64,000 nt of DNA from Bacteroidota bacterium (GTDB lineage Bacteria; Bacteroidota; Ignavibacteria; Kapaibacteriales; NICIL-2), in NCBI GenBank assembly GCA_019695345.1, contig JAIBAE010000011.1, positions 1 through 64,000 on the forward strand, read 5' to 3'. Each line of letters begins with the position of its first letter. Within the stretch, counting starts at the first letter, position 1. The notes below the pieces were generated by a model, which searched no databases, had not been told where the DNA came from, and was given only the letters and a program-made list of their open reading frames with translations. Positions 29,801 to 38,132 of this stretch are shown here, one piece after another. The position numbers and the translations under genes were made by a program.

Positions 29801-31514
29801 GAATCCATCAATGAATAGCCAAACCAAAACATTGGATATTTCAATACATCAAATCCCTCTTCAATTTTCAATAATTCCCTTTAATCTTGGATTACGCAAC
29901 AAAGAAAAACTAGATATAGAAATAAGAGCGAATAGATTATCAATGGCGGCGGTTGCGCCCTTTATTCCCGGAGTAACAAATGTTAACGGTATTGCAAATG
30001 CAGGAATGAGCATAGCAGGAATAACACCGGATAATATTGATTACACCGGATTAGTAACTTATGATTCATGTTCGCTACTAGTGCCTGCAACAAACATCCG
30101 TTATACAAGTAAAGGTGGATTACGTTTACAAAACAATGTAGTATTGTTTGATAGTATTGATGTATATAACGAGCCATCGGATTTACGTGGTGGACATGCC
30201 CGAGCTACCGGAAAAATGTTTATCCGCGGATTTAACGTGGATAGCATTGCGTTTAAGGCAACAGTAAATAACAAAGAAAAACTGTTAGTTATGAGCGATG
30301 CTACTGCGGCTGTTAACAGAGATATGTATGGTAGAACAGTTATATCTACAACCGATGGCAAGGAAAATAAGTCGCTTAACTTTTTTGGAAGGTTGGATAA
30401 TCCACAATTAGATGGATTTGTTATGCTGGAGGAAGCTGACATCAAATTCCCTCCTTCTAACAATGTTGCATCCAAAACATCTTCGTTTAATTATAAACGT
30501 GTTGGTAATAATTATTTCTACACTACTGTTGAAGAACGTAAAGAGATAAAAGACACAACTATTGGCGACCTTCCCAAACGTACAGAAACATATACTGTAT
30601 CTCAACGCACATTAGGGCAGGCGTTTACAGATATTCTTACAACAAAGGTTAATGTAAAGATTAACAATGTGATGGATATTCGTATGGACTTTGGATTTAA
30701 CGACCAGCTTTCTGCAAAAGTTGAACAAGAAAACCCTAAAGATTACTTGGAGTTTATTCGTGATGGAAACCGTTCTACAAAACTTATAGGTAGAGTTGTA
30801 GTAAAACAAAGTACCTATAAGTTCTATAACAACTTTAATGCAACTGGACGGTTAGATTTTGCAACCGGACAAATTGATAACCCCGCACTGAACCTCACGG
30901 CAATCTATAAAGGCGATAGAGCAAAAGGCGATGACCAGCGTAAAGAAGAGTATACAATCACGATGTCAATTACCGGAACTAAAAAGATACCAAGAGTTGT
31001 GATGGATTATCAAATAAACGGAATTGATCATCCTGGTGTTGCAAATACAGACCAAGAAAAAATAACATCAAATGCTTTGTTGATGACGTTATTTGGAAGA
31101 ACGCAAGAAGAGTTTTTATCAGGTGGAAAAAGTGGCGGATTGGATGCCGGTGGTTCAGTGAACCAAGGTATTAATTCTGCAGCTTCTTCGGCAGCATCAG
31201 CGTTGTTAACAAGTGCTGTACAGGGTGGTATTGTTAAGGATATTGCCGTGGATTTTGGTGGTAATTATTCAGATTTATCACAAGCCCGCATTAAACTTAC
31301 AGGGCAGGTTTTAGGGGCTAATGTTACACTTGGTGGTACAATGGCAGATTTATCCACCAATAGTACTATAACCATCGATGCACGTTTAAGTGATATTTTA
31401 GGAATTGATGTAGGATCAGCAACAACACAATTCACCAAAACAACAAACCCTACGCAAAACGTAACCCGCCAGCAAAAAGAATGGGAACTTAAAGCTGGTT
31501 ATCGTTGGCCATAA
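26859..31514 (+). CDS. TamB-like translocation/assembly protein
   Basis: 1551 residues from the ATG at 26859, chosen over a TTG three codons upstream. A single N-terminal membrane anchor lies at about residues 28-55 (FLLIAFFLFLFVAGI). The very long remainder is beta-rich, AsmA/TamB-like: repeated strands such as LEFSSIEFNVFRGVELDSVRL near the anchor. A typical DUF490/TamB C-terminal domain holds GRVVVKQSTYKFYNNFNATG, NPALNLTAIYK and LLMTLFGRTQEEF. It ends in a conserved aromatic tail (KAGYRWP). TamB proteins bridge inner and outer membranes and are implicated in lipid transport and outer-membrane protein assembly. No TamA or BamA homologue is next to it. Confidence 0.88.
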   Translation: MKIGNIEFHRPAALSLRAQSTFARLVLRYTMFLLIAFFLFLFVAGISIYFITKTDWFHRWSAQKLEEVLANELEAKLEFSSIEFNVFRGVELDSVRLITKGDTVLKANSLQLYYELEPLLIRRIVIREVLLDRADIRLLRNTHDSTWNVAHIVKPKQDTTETKPFDWSIYIRDVAIQHSIVTVHDSLSGEPLPDRMHYTKMKLRDFNCSLSAALNIARQDFSVCINSMSFHEQRTNFTANDIHLCAEVDSTRLGITAMRLITPTTNMFLRANIDSVNIFRSGAKIEEKPLTLEINSKALDAKDINWFMPSTFTLANTFSLHTVCYGTLNNLLLEVDEVTTGSSNLHGTLELNHLTDDKTLAYTINLTPSKASYPDFRVALPTLQLPDINFLERLAFRPTTVYGKGDSIYCDVDVTGDFGTIDGIIELKTTKVLGYKATIDCRNFNIAGFTHKSSNMSDINGYIHVNGSGTTLEEAIAKTDIELKNSSYAGRTIESLRLLGSTTNGLLQVDSLNVHFPWSSKDSSDAFFMSGEPKEFTAKGTLDLSNTSRPTYDMNIGLLHMPLAELLQYPAAPRLLSGGLDIKGTGFHPDSLSAGLNAHFEEFVLVDRALFPFTLNTNVTRLDAEHRKVELFSGPFDAVLSGRFKLGTFGQVFLAQLNMIDKTIRKGFAIMESDTSASSNFTPYDLPTDELDMRYKVKVKNLSPISPFLVGVRLNAQGDVSGYLRGKPDCYELGVDTARVPKFSLQVGETYMRAMPINLSMILRTENMNTIPSVMQADIETSCDSVFRADNTYFVQPTFWLRFIDDRAQFAASTWLDNKMPIRVRGDITMEDREFNVILDSLKFGLNTAFSFSAKDKVRATITPRGTMVHQLTMKHDSSQATISANGVFNFKRFDGMNFIVKNFDISQLQKIREVAAIQPLQLLNGKVDSLAVTVSDKFTNPKFSIDGIAYNLRYNNVLIGNQDIHAKFDGTTLSGYASVVNPSMNSQTKTLDISIHQIPLQFSIIPFNLGLRNKEKLDIEIRANRLSMAAVAPFIPGVTNVNGIANAGMSIAGITPDNIDYTGLVTYDSCSLLVPATNIRYTSKGGLRLQNNVVLFDSIDVYNEPSDLRGGHARATGKMFIRGFNVDSIAFKATVNNKEKLLVMSDATAAVNRDMYGRTVISTTDGKENKSLNFFGRLDNPQLDGFVMLEEADIKFPPSNNVASKTSSFNYKRVGNNYFYTTVEERKEIKDTTIGDLPKRTETYTVSQRTLGQAFTDILTTKVNVKINNVMDIRMDFGFNDQLSAKVEQENPKDYLEFIRDGNRSTKLIGRVVVKQSTYKFYNNFNATGRLDFATGQIDNPALNLTAIYKGDRAKGDDQRKEEYTITMSITGTKKIPRVVMDYQINGIDHPGVANTDQEKITSNALLMTLFGRTQEEFLSGGKSGGLDAGGSVNQGINSAASSAASALLTSAVQGGIVKDIAVDFGGNYSDLSQARIKLTGQVLGANVTLGGTMADLSTNSTITIDARLSDILGIDVGSATTQFTKTTNPTQNVTRQQKEWELKAGYRWP

Positions 31515-31520
31515 ACATCG

Positions 31521-31528
31521 TATTTTTG
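31521..31528 (+). promoter_or_regulatory. Possible -7 box for the DinB-like gene
   Basis: TATTTTTG matches TAnnTTTG, 40 bp before the next ATG. It lies just after the tamB stop, so the DinB-like gene may have its own promoter. Confidence 0.35.
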
Positions 31529-31567
31529 TAGTGTACTATTTCTCCTCACCATTACCGCGGAGCAGTT

Positions 31568-32020
31568 ATGAACTACCTACTTTCAATGCTCAATTACAAC
31601 AAATGGGCTAACGAGCAAACTTTACAATCACTCGAATCAGCTAACACCCCCGATGCAAAAGCTGTACGTATCTTTGCTCACATCCTTAATGCAGAACTAA
31701 TCTGGTTACAGAGAATTAAAGGCACGCAATCAACAAAACCTTGGGATGAGCACACCATTGAAGAATGTAGAGAACAAATGATAAAGAATGCCGATGAAAT
31801 GACTGAGTTCCTTTCGTGGTTACGTCCCGATGAGTTAAAACGCGATATTGCCTATACCGATTTTCAAGGTAATAGCTGGAAGGTTCAACTTCGCGAAATT
31901 TTTGTACACTTGTTTAACCATGCAACGTATCACCGTGGGCAGGTTGCGTTGTTGTTACGCACAGGTGGTAATGAACCTATCTCAACCGATTATATTATCA
32001 ACGCTCGTGTTGCAGAATAA
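31568..32020 (+). CDS. DinB-family protein
   Basis: 150 residues of the DinB/YfiT four-helix-bundle superfamily. Three conserved His residues, expected to hold a divalent metal, are visible: His at FAHILNAELIWLQRI (about residue 42) and the pair in LFNHATYHRGQVALLLR (about 117-121). Family members act as thiol-dependent transferases or are of unknown function; this is not the DNA polymerase once called DinB. No signal peptide. The gene lies 53 bp after tamB and is followed by a family B repeat. Confidence 0.88.
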   Translation: MNYLLSMLNYNKWANEQTLQSLESANTPDAKAVRIFAHILNAELIWLQRIKGTQSTKPWDEHTIEECREQMIKNADEMTEFLSWLRPDELKRDIAYTDFQGNSWKVQLREIFVHLFNHATYHRGQVALLLRTGGNEPISTDYIINARVAE

Positions 32021-32029
32021 CAGTGTGAT

Positions 32030-32150
32030 TCCCTCTACTGCCGCGGCAAGCCATACTGCGCCGCAACCCGGTCGGGAACCATCCTTACTGCGCCGCGGAA
32101 CGTGCGGCTCGCACAGGGTTTGCGCGCTGAACGATTGCTTCGTTGCACAT
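32030..32150. repeat. Family B repeat, rearranged
   Basis: Forward part CTGCCGCGGCAAGCCATACT and GCAACCCGGTCGGGAACC, then reverse-type sequence GCACAGGGTTTGCGCGCTGA followed by ACGATTGCTTCGTTG. It looks like a double or recombined copy. It separates the convergent DinB-like and MazG-like genes. Confidence 0.55.
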
Positions 32151-32163
32151 GGGTAAACAAACG

Positions 32164-32484
32164 TTATTCTTGGTTATTAGTTGGTAAAAACTTGAACCAC
32201 TTTTTATCGAGCGCCTCTAATAAGTTAACGTTATTGTTGTGCGCAAACAGAAGGATGTGACTGAATACATCGGCAATTTCTTCGGTGAGTTTTGTGCGGA
32301 GTTGTTCTTCGGTAAATCCTTTATCGCGCGCCTGACCGTTAAGTTGTAAATATGCTTGGGTTAATTCGCCAAGTTCTTCGTGCAGTTTTAGCAAGTACCA
32401 ATCGGCTGTGCGGGTAATATTATGCGTCTGTTCGTAGTCTTGTGAGACTTGTTCAATTTTGGCTGTTAGTTCTTTTACGGTCAT
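32164..32484 (-). CDS. MazG-like NTP pyrophosphohydrolase
   Basis: 106 residues of the all-alpha NTP pyrophosphatase superfamily. The metal-binding motifs are LHEELGELTQAYL (about residues 30-42) and EEIADVFSHILLFA (about 68-81), the EExxE...ExxD pattern. Short single-domain members hydrolyse non-canonical nucleoside triphosphates as house-cleaning enzymes. Single gene, no visible partner; substrate unknown. Confidence 0.85.
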   Translation of the reverse strand: MTVKELTAKIEQVSQDYEQTHNITRTADWYLLKLHEELGELTQAYLQLNGQARDKGFTEEQLRTKLTEEIADVFSHILLFAHNNNVNLLEALDKKWFKFLPTNNQE

Positions 32485-32598
32485 GTGGAATAACTCCGGC
32501 GTAATAATTCTTTCATTTATCTCCGTAAAACTACGAACAAGTACAGATACCTACTGTAAAATGGTGTAGTTATTACGTGTTACCTGCATAAAAAGGGT

Positions 32599-32606
32599 TA
32601 TCTTTG
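32599..32606 (+). promoter_or_regulatory. Bacteroidota-type -7 box for the RNA helicase
   Basis: TATCTTTG matches TAnnTTTG, 30 bp before the ATG at 32636. Confidence 0.5.
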
Positions 32607-32635
32607 CAGTTGCATTTCTCATTTTCAGTTAATAC

Positions 32636-34447
32636 ATGCCAACATTTCAAGAACTCGGATTAAACGAAGACGTACTCCGCGGAATCCATGAACTCGGGTT
32701 TGAATCCCCGACTCCTATTCAGGAAAAAGTTATCGGTGTTTTGTTAGAAAACAAAAACGATATTATTGCACTTGCCCAAACAGGAACCGGCAAGACAGCC
32801 GCTTTTGGCTTACCTGTCTCTCAGAACATAGACGTTACACAACATAAGATTCAGGCTTTGGTACTTACCCCAACACGCGAATTGTGTAACCAGATTGCTA
32901 CCGATGTAACCAATTACACCAAGTACATGAAAGGAATGAAGATTGTTCCTGTGTATGGCGGCGAAGATATTATGCGCCAAATCAAACGTATCGAAAAACC
33001 ACCTCAATTTTTAGTTGCAACACCGGGCAGATTAGTAGATTTAATAGACCGCAAAAAAGTTGATCTTTCTTCGCTCCGTTTCCTTGTGTTAGATGAAGCC
33101 GATGAAATGTTAAACATGGGCTTTAAAGAAGACTTAACAGCAATTATCAATCACACACCATCCGAACGCAGAACGTTATTGTTCTCTGCTACGATGCCTC
33201 GCGAGGTTTCTCAGATTGCTAAAAATTACCTAACCGACCCCGTAGAGGTTTCGGTTGGAAAAAAGAATTCCGGTAGTGATAATGTTTCGCACGAATATTA
33301 CTTAGCACACGCAAAAGATAAATACCTAGTGCTTAAACGCATTATAGATATTAACCCGGATATCTACAGTATTGTATTCTGCCGCACACGTCAGGAAACA
33401 CAAGACATTGCCAACAAACTTATGCGCGATGGCTACGATGCCGATTCGCTACACGGAGATTTATCTCAGGCAATGCGCGATTCGGTAATGGAAAAATTCA
33501 AGATGCGGAATTTGCATATCCTTGTTGCTACCGATGTTGCCGCACGTGGTATTGATGTTAACAATCTTACACACGTTATCAATTTCTCGTTACCGGAAAA
33601 CCACGAGATTTATAATCACCGTAGTGGTCGTACTGGAAGGGCAAATAATCTTGGCGTTTGTATCAGCATTATCAATATGCACGAACGTTATAAAGTAAAT
33701 ATCATTGAGCGCGGTATTAACAAACGTATTCACCCAAAACAAATTCCATCGGGCGAAGACATCTGGAAAGCACAGCTATTTGCGCACATTGATAAGCTAC
33801 AACAAATTGAACTTGACCACGAACACATCGACCCAATTCTAAACGATGTGTACGCAAAGTTAGAATCGTTAGACCGAAACGAACTGATTAATCGTTTTGT
33901 GATGATGGAGTTTAAGCGTCTACTGAATTACTACAAAGATGCGCCCGACTTAAATGTACGTCCACGGAATGAGTACAGCAAAGACCGTAACGATAGATTT
34001 AGTAACGACCGCGGTGGACGCGGTGGAAGAGATAACCGCGATGACCGTTACAACGACCGTGGTGGCAGAGGCGGAGACCGTCGTAGCAGCGGCGGTGGAA
34101 GATTTGACGACCGCAGAAGTGGTGGCAACGACCGTTACAGCAACCGCGGAAGAGATAACCAAGATTCCGGCAGAGGTGGAGACAGACGTAAAGGTTCATC
34201 GCAATCATCGGGTGCACCAAAGTTCCGTTTATCCATCAACATGGGCGATAATCAAAACCTCACCGCGCCAAAACTTCTTGGTATGATTAACGATGCCGTT
34301 GGGCATAAAGAAATTGGCGTTGGGCAAATTAAAATTGAACGCGACCGCGCCTACTTCTCGGTATCAACTCATCAGGCAGAGGAAATTATCTCCGGCTTCC
34401 AGAAGCGGTTTAAGAAAAACAAAATACGGGTAGATATCGAAGGATAA
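32636..34447 (+). CDS. deaD: DEAD-box RNA helicase (DeaD/DbpA type)
   Basis: 603-residue ATP-dependent RNA helicase. Visible motifs: Q motif GFESPTPIQE (21-30), Walker A AQTGTGKT (47-54), PTRE (79-82), DEAD (153-156), SAT (around 187), and in the second RecA domain ARGID and HRSGRTGR. A low-complexity Arg/Gly/Asp-rich tail covers about residues 440-525, probably a disordered RNA-binding segment. The last 75 residues (KFRLSINMGDNQNLTAPKLL ... KNKIRVDIEG) look like the DbpA RNA-binding domain that contacts rRNA. Likely roles are ribosome assembly and cold response. A terminator follows. Confidence 0.95.
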   Translation: MPTFQELGLNEDVLRGIHELGFESPTPIQEKVIGVLLENKNDIIALAQTGTGKTAAFGLPVSQNIDVTQHKIQALVLTPTRELCNQIATDVTNYTKYMKGMKIVPVYGGEDIMRQIKRIEKPPQFLVATPGRLVDLIDRKKVDLSSLRFLVLDEADEMLNMGFKEDLTAIINHTPSERRTLLFSATMPREVSQIAKNYLTDPVEVSVGKKNSGSDNVSHEYYLAHAKDKYLVLKRIIDINPDIYSIVFCRTRQETQDIANKLMRDGYDADSLHGDLSQAMRDSVMEKFKMRNLHILVATDVAARGIDVNNLTHVINFSLPENHEIYNHRSGRTGRANNLGVCISIINMHERYKVNIIERGINKRIHPKQIPSGEDIWKAQLFAHIDKLQQIELDHEHIDPILNDVYAKLESLDRNELINRFVMMEFKRLLNYYKDAPDLNVRPRNEYSKDRNDRFSNDRGGRGGRDNRDDRYNDRGGRGGDRRSSGGGRFDDRRSGGNDRYSNRGRDNQDSGRGGDRRKGSSQSSGAPKFRLSINMGDNQNLTAPKLLGMINDAVGHKEIGVGQIKIERDRAYFSVSTHQAEEIISGFQKRFKKNKIRVDIEG

Positions 34448-34451
34448 ACTC

Positions 34452-34486
34452 AAAAAGGAATTACAATCGTAGTTCCTTTTTTTTTT
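34452..34486 (+). terminator. Intrinsic terminator after the RNA helicase
   Basis: AAAAAGGAA (34452-34460) pairs with TTCCTTTTT (from 34473) around a 12-nt loop, followed by more T residues. The T-run passes directly into the left end of a family A repeat. Confidence 0.85.
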
Positions 34487-34648
34487 GCTGTCGCCTGACC
34501 GCACCGAACGTTAGTTTCAACACAATCATAATTGTGCGGAACAGAACGCCAATTACGAACAAGGGTTTATCGTGCATTAAGGTTCTTTCCGGCAAGGCTA
34601 CGTTGTTTAGAAAAGTCTGTGCTTGGTGCCGTCCGGCGTTAGCAAAAG
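34481..34648. repeat. Family A intergenic repeat, complete copy
   Basis: Left end TTTTTTGCTGTCGCCTGACC (34481-34500), then GCACCGAACG; right end GCTTGGTGCCGTCCGGCGTT (34621-34640), then AGCAAAAG. Inner signatures TGTGCGGAACAGAACG and GGTTCTTTCCGGCAAGG face each other, showing the inverted symmetry clearly. Confidence 0.85.
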
Positions 34649-34728
34649 AAAAAATGTAAAATGATTGTACTTCACAGAAGAAACACCTAATTTCACGGAT
34701 ATTCTGCACAACAACTTTCAAGAACACC

Positions 34729-36591
34729 ATGTATCTGAAACGCCTGCGCTATTGGTTAGATAATTACATGAGCAAAGGAACACCTGCAATTGTAATGGCA
34801 TTGTTTGTTCTATCGGGTTTGATAATTGTATTTGTTGCAACGCTGTTATTTGTGTTTCGTTTGGAACCCAAGCCGGAATCCTCGTATTGGGATTACATTT
34901 GGGTTACGTTCCTGCATACGTACGACCCCTCGCAACTTGCGTACGATGATAAACCCTGGCAGTATGAGATAATTATATTTATTGCATGTTTGGCCGGATT
35001 GTTTTTGCTATCTACGTTGGTTGGTGTTTTGATGGCGGGCTTTCAGGCAAAGATTCTTGAGTTACGAAAAGGCAAAACCTTAGTTGTTGAAGAAGACCAT
35101 ACGTTAATTTTAGGATGGTCGGAAGAAGTGATTAGTGTTATCCGCGAGATTATCATTGCTAATCACAACCGTAAGAATGCGTGTATTGTGATATTATCGG
35201 AAAAAGAGAAGATGTGGATGGAAGATGAAATCCGCATCAAGATTGGTAATTCCGGCAACACGCGCATTGTATGCAGAAGCGGCTCTCCTATCGAGTTCAG
35301 CGATTTAGATATTGTGGTACCGCATAAAGCACGCGCCGTAATAGTTATCTCGCCCGATAACATTGCCAACCCCGATGCATATGTTATGAAGGTTATTCTT
35401 GCATTAACCAGCGATAAGTTCCCTGCCCCAATTAAAAGTATCGTGTGTTCTTTAGCCGATGAAGATAATAGAAACATTGCCCGACTGATTGGTGGCGAGC
35501 GTATTAGTGTTGTGGCAGCGGAAAATGTTATTGCACAGATTATTACACAAACATGCCGTCAGCCCGGACTCTCGTTTGTGTATCAGGAGTTGCTGGATTT
35601 TGATGGCGACGAAATTTACTTCCAAAACGAACCGCGCCTCTTTGCTTTTGATTATCGTGATGCAGTGATGAGTTATGAAACTTCCACTATTATTGGCATC
35701 CGCAAAGCAAGCAACGAGATTGTTTTAAATCCATCGTCGTTTTCTATGCTTGGAATGGGTGATTCGTTGATTGCAATTTCGGAAGATGATGACACCGTGA
35801 TTATGTCGGGAATTGCAAAGCCACCAATTAACACCGAGGCAATTTCAAATGGTACAGAGCCAATCCAAAAACGCGAACGGGTGTTGATATTGGGTTGGAA
35901 TAAGAATGCTCCAAATATTCTACGCGAACTTGACCACTACGTAACAATGGAATCTCAAGCGCGGGTTGTGGCAGAGCGATTAGTTGGAGAGCACATCTTT
36001 CAACTTGATGCTGACCTTAAAAAGTTGGATTGCACATTTACTTACGGAAGCATTACCAAACGAGGTGTGTTAGATTCGTTGGATATTCCTTCGTTTGATA
36101 GCGTGATTTTGTTAAGCTACGATGATATTCACGATGTACAAGAAGCAGACTCACAAACTTTAGTAACACTGGTTCACCTGCGCGATATAGCCGCAAAAAG
36201 CGGCAAGCAGCTTTCTATTGTCAGCGAAATGCGGGACGAACGTAACAGGTCGTTGGTAGAAATTGATAGTGTACACGATTTTATTGTAAGCCATCAGTTG
36301 GTATCATTACTCATGACTCAACTCTCTGAGAATCCTGAATTGGATTATGTCTTCAAAGATTTGTTTGACGACTCTGGTGTAGAGATTTACCTTAAGGCGG
36401 TGGAGGTGTACGTAAAGACTGATATGCCCGTAAACTTCTATACAGTAAGCGAGGCAGCATTACGCCGTAACGAAACTGCAATTGGCTACAAACGTATTGC
36501 AGACCAAGGTAAAGTAAAAGTTAATCCTAAAAAAAGTGATATGGTAACATTTCAGCATGGAGATATGATAGTTGTACTTGCTGAACAGTAA
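34729..36591 (+). CDS. CASTOR/POLLUX-like ion channel
   Basis: 620 residues resembling the bacterial relatives of plant CASTOR/POLLUX nuclear ion channels. Two membrane helices lie at about 20-42 (IVMALFVLSGLIIVFVATLL) and 86-110 (FIACLAGLFLLSTLVGVLMA), with a pore-like YWDYIWVTFLHTYDP between. Two RCK/TrkA-N-like cytoplasmic modules follow, starting at HTLILGWSEEVISVIREI (about 124) and RVLILGWNKNAPNILREL (about 384). The protein should tetramerise in the inner membrane and gate cations (K+ or Ca2+) in response to a cytoplasmic ligand. Ion choice and ligand are unknown. Confidence 0.85.
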   Translation: MYLKRLRYWLDNYMSKGTPAIVMALFVLSGLIIVFVATLLFVFRLEPKPESSYWDYIWVTFLHTYDPSQLAYDDKPWQYEIIIFIACLAGLFLLSTLVGVLMAGFQAKILELRKGKTLVVEEDHTLILGWSEEVISVIREIIIANHNRKNACIVILSEKEKMWMEDEIRIKIGNSGNTRIVCRSGSPIEFSDLDIVVPHKARAVIVISPDNIANPDAYVMKVILALTSDKFPAPIKSIVCSLADEDNRNIARLIGGERISVVAAENVIAQIITQTCRQPGLSFVYQELLDFDGDEIYFQNEPRLFAFDYRDAVMSYETSTIIGIRKASNEIVLNPSSFSMLGMGDSLIAISEDDDTVIMSGIAKPPINTEAISNGTEPIQKRERVLILGWNKNAPNILRELDHYVTMESQARVVAERLVGEHIFQLDADLKKLDCTFTYGSITKRGVLDSLDIPSFDSVILLSYDDIHDVQEADSQTLVTLVHLRDIAAKSGKQLSIVSEMRDERNRSLVEIDSVHDFIVSHQLVSLLMTQLSENPELDYVFKDLFDDSGVEIYLKAVEVYVKTDMPVNFYTVSEAALRRNETAIGYKRIADQGKVKVNPKKSDMVTFQHGDMIVVLAEQ

Positions 36592-36593
36592 GA

Positions 36594-37757
36594 TTACTTT
36601 ACAACTAAGAACTCTTTATGTACAATGTTCTTCCCTAACTTCAATTTGGCAGAATACGTTCCGCTTGATAACATTGAGGTTGATAGCTGCACAGAGTGAC
36701 TTCCGCTTTGTAAAGGGCGCTCAGCCATAAGCGATATTGTATTGCCTTTAACATCCGCAACATCAAGTGATACTTTTCCTTCTTTTAGCAAACTGAACTT
36801 GATAGTAAAATCTTTATACGATGGATTTGGATAAATGGCATCTATATTCACATTTCTATCATTGTAATCCGTCGGGCTTAGTACCCCCATATCTGTAGCA
36901 CGTGAATAATAATACACATGAGCAGGTATTTTTAGTGGTGTCGTTTCCGACGTTGTAAAAAAGCCATCTCCTTTCGCATCAAAGCAAATTGCCTCACCTT
37001 GTGGTTCTTGTTCGTATGGAATGATAACTGGTTGTTGAGTAAATGCACTTTTTAAAGGTTGTTTATAACCTCGGGTAAAGTAATACACGTTAGTGTAGTT
37101 TTTAAGAAGAATCTCTCTGCCATCAGGCGATATATCGCCCGCAACAATATATGTTAATGGTAAACTTACCACATACTCGGCTGTGATAACAGATGTTGTT
37201 GATTGCGGATACGGCAGACGGTACACACGCACAGAATCCTCGCGTTTGGAAACGATGTACAAATCTTTGGTAATTGGGTCAAGCATTAAGGTTTCAGCAT
37301 CACGTTTGCCATCAGGATACACAAAGGTTATCTTTTCAGCACCGCTGATGTTTTGTTGTGTAAAGTTCTGTTCATCGGAAACAGTTGGTTCGGGAATGCG
37401 GTAGATGGATTTGGTGTCGTACACGGCATCATTATCACCAATTTCGCCAACATAAATGTACTGAATTCCATCTTTGGGTCCGACACCAATACAAATATCT
37501 TCCCAATCGCGGTTTGTAGCTCCTTCAATAGCATACTCGCCTACAACATGTGCATCGTAGGTCATGGCAAACAGACGTGGTTTATCTCCGGAATCATTGT
37601 GTGTCCACAATATATTAGCATTGGTATGGCTTGCGGCAATACCGGAGGCTTCATCAAGTACGTTATTATCTATCGTCCCTTTATCGGAACGCTCATCAAA
37701 TCGTTGTGCGGATGCCATGGCAACTGCAAACAACATCACACTTAAAACCCATTTCAT
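36594..37757 (-). CDS. Secreted protein with type IX sorting domain
   Basis: 387 residues from MKWVLSVMLFAVAMASAQ, chosen because this Met opens a perfect signal peptide; the frame extends upstream to 37919 without support. The body (DEASGIAASHTNANILWTHN, then DNDAVYDTKSIYRIPEP and PDGKRDAETLMLDP) looks like a beta-propeller of the type annotated as esterase-like or hypothetical secreted protein. The C-terminus (IYPNPSYKDFTIKF ... SGTYSAKLKLG) is a type IX sorting domain. It is convergent with the channel gene, only 2 bp apart. Function unknown. Confidence 0.78.
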   Translation of the reverse strand: MKWVLSVMLFAVAMASAQRFDERSDKGTIDNNVLDEASGIAASHTNANILWTHNDSGDKPRLFAMTYDAHVVGEYAIEGATNRDWEDICIGVGPKDGIQYIYVGEIGDNDAVYDTKSIYRIPEPTVSDEQNFTQQNISGAEKITFVYPDGKRDAETLMLDPITKDLYIVSKREDSVRVYRLPYPQSTTSVITAEYVVSLPLTYIVAGDISPDGREILLKNYTNVYYFTRGYKQPLKSAFTQQPVIIPYEQEPQGEAICFDAKGDGFFTTSETTPLKIPAHVYYYSRATDMGVLSPTDYNDRNVNIDAIYPNPSYKDFTIKFSLLKEGKVSLDVADVKGNTISLMAERPLQSGSHSVQLSTSMLSSGTYSAKLKLGKNIVHKEFLVVK

Positions 37758-37893
37758 AGTACAGCAGATAATGTTTAACGAACATTCCTCTTTATGGCGC
37801 CCAACATCCACTGTTATCAATCCCTTACAGTTCATTTCCCCATAAACCGTACATGCAAAGCTATAAAAAGAAACGATAAGGAAAAACAGTTTC

Positions 37894-38034
37894 TTGGTTA
37901 CCCACTTCTGCCGAAGCAACCCACCAGCGCGCCAACCCGGTGCGAGCCAACCGTTGTGCGGCGCAGAAGAATCTTTCCGGCAAGTTGTTGTTTATTTGAT
38001 GGAATACCAATTGGAGCTGTCACGCGATAGCAGA
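37894..38034. repeat. Chimeric repeat: family B followed by family A right half
   Basis: Family B, forward: TTCTGCCGAAGCAACCCACC, then GCCAACCCGGTGCGAGCC and GTTGTGCGGCGCA (37894-37970). It passes without a gap into TCTTTCCGGCAAG and GGAGCTGTCACGCGATAGCA (38008-38028), the right half of family A. The two families appear joined, possibly by recombination or nested insertion. Confidence 0.6.
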
Positions 38035-38132
38035 AACACTATTCTGTTTTCAGCAATAACCGTATTATTGTGCGTGATTCAAATGTCTGTTTATTGTGTT
38101 ATTAAACTTGTAAAGAAAATCTTGGAATAAAT

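Noticed and set aside
33950-34286. Open frames on both strands in the RNA helicase tail
   Set aside because: They are shadows of the repetitive Arg/Gly-rich coding sequence and give low-complexity Val/Thr-rich chains.
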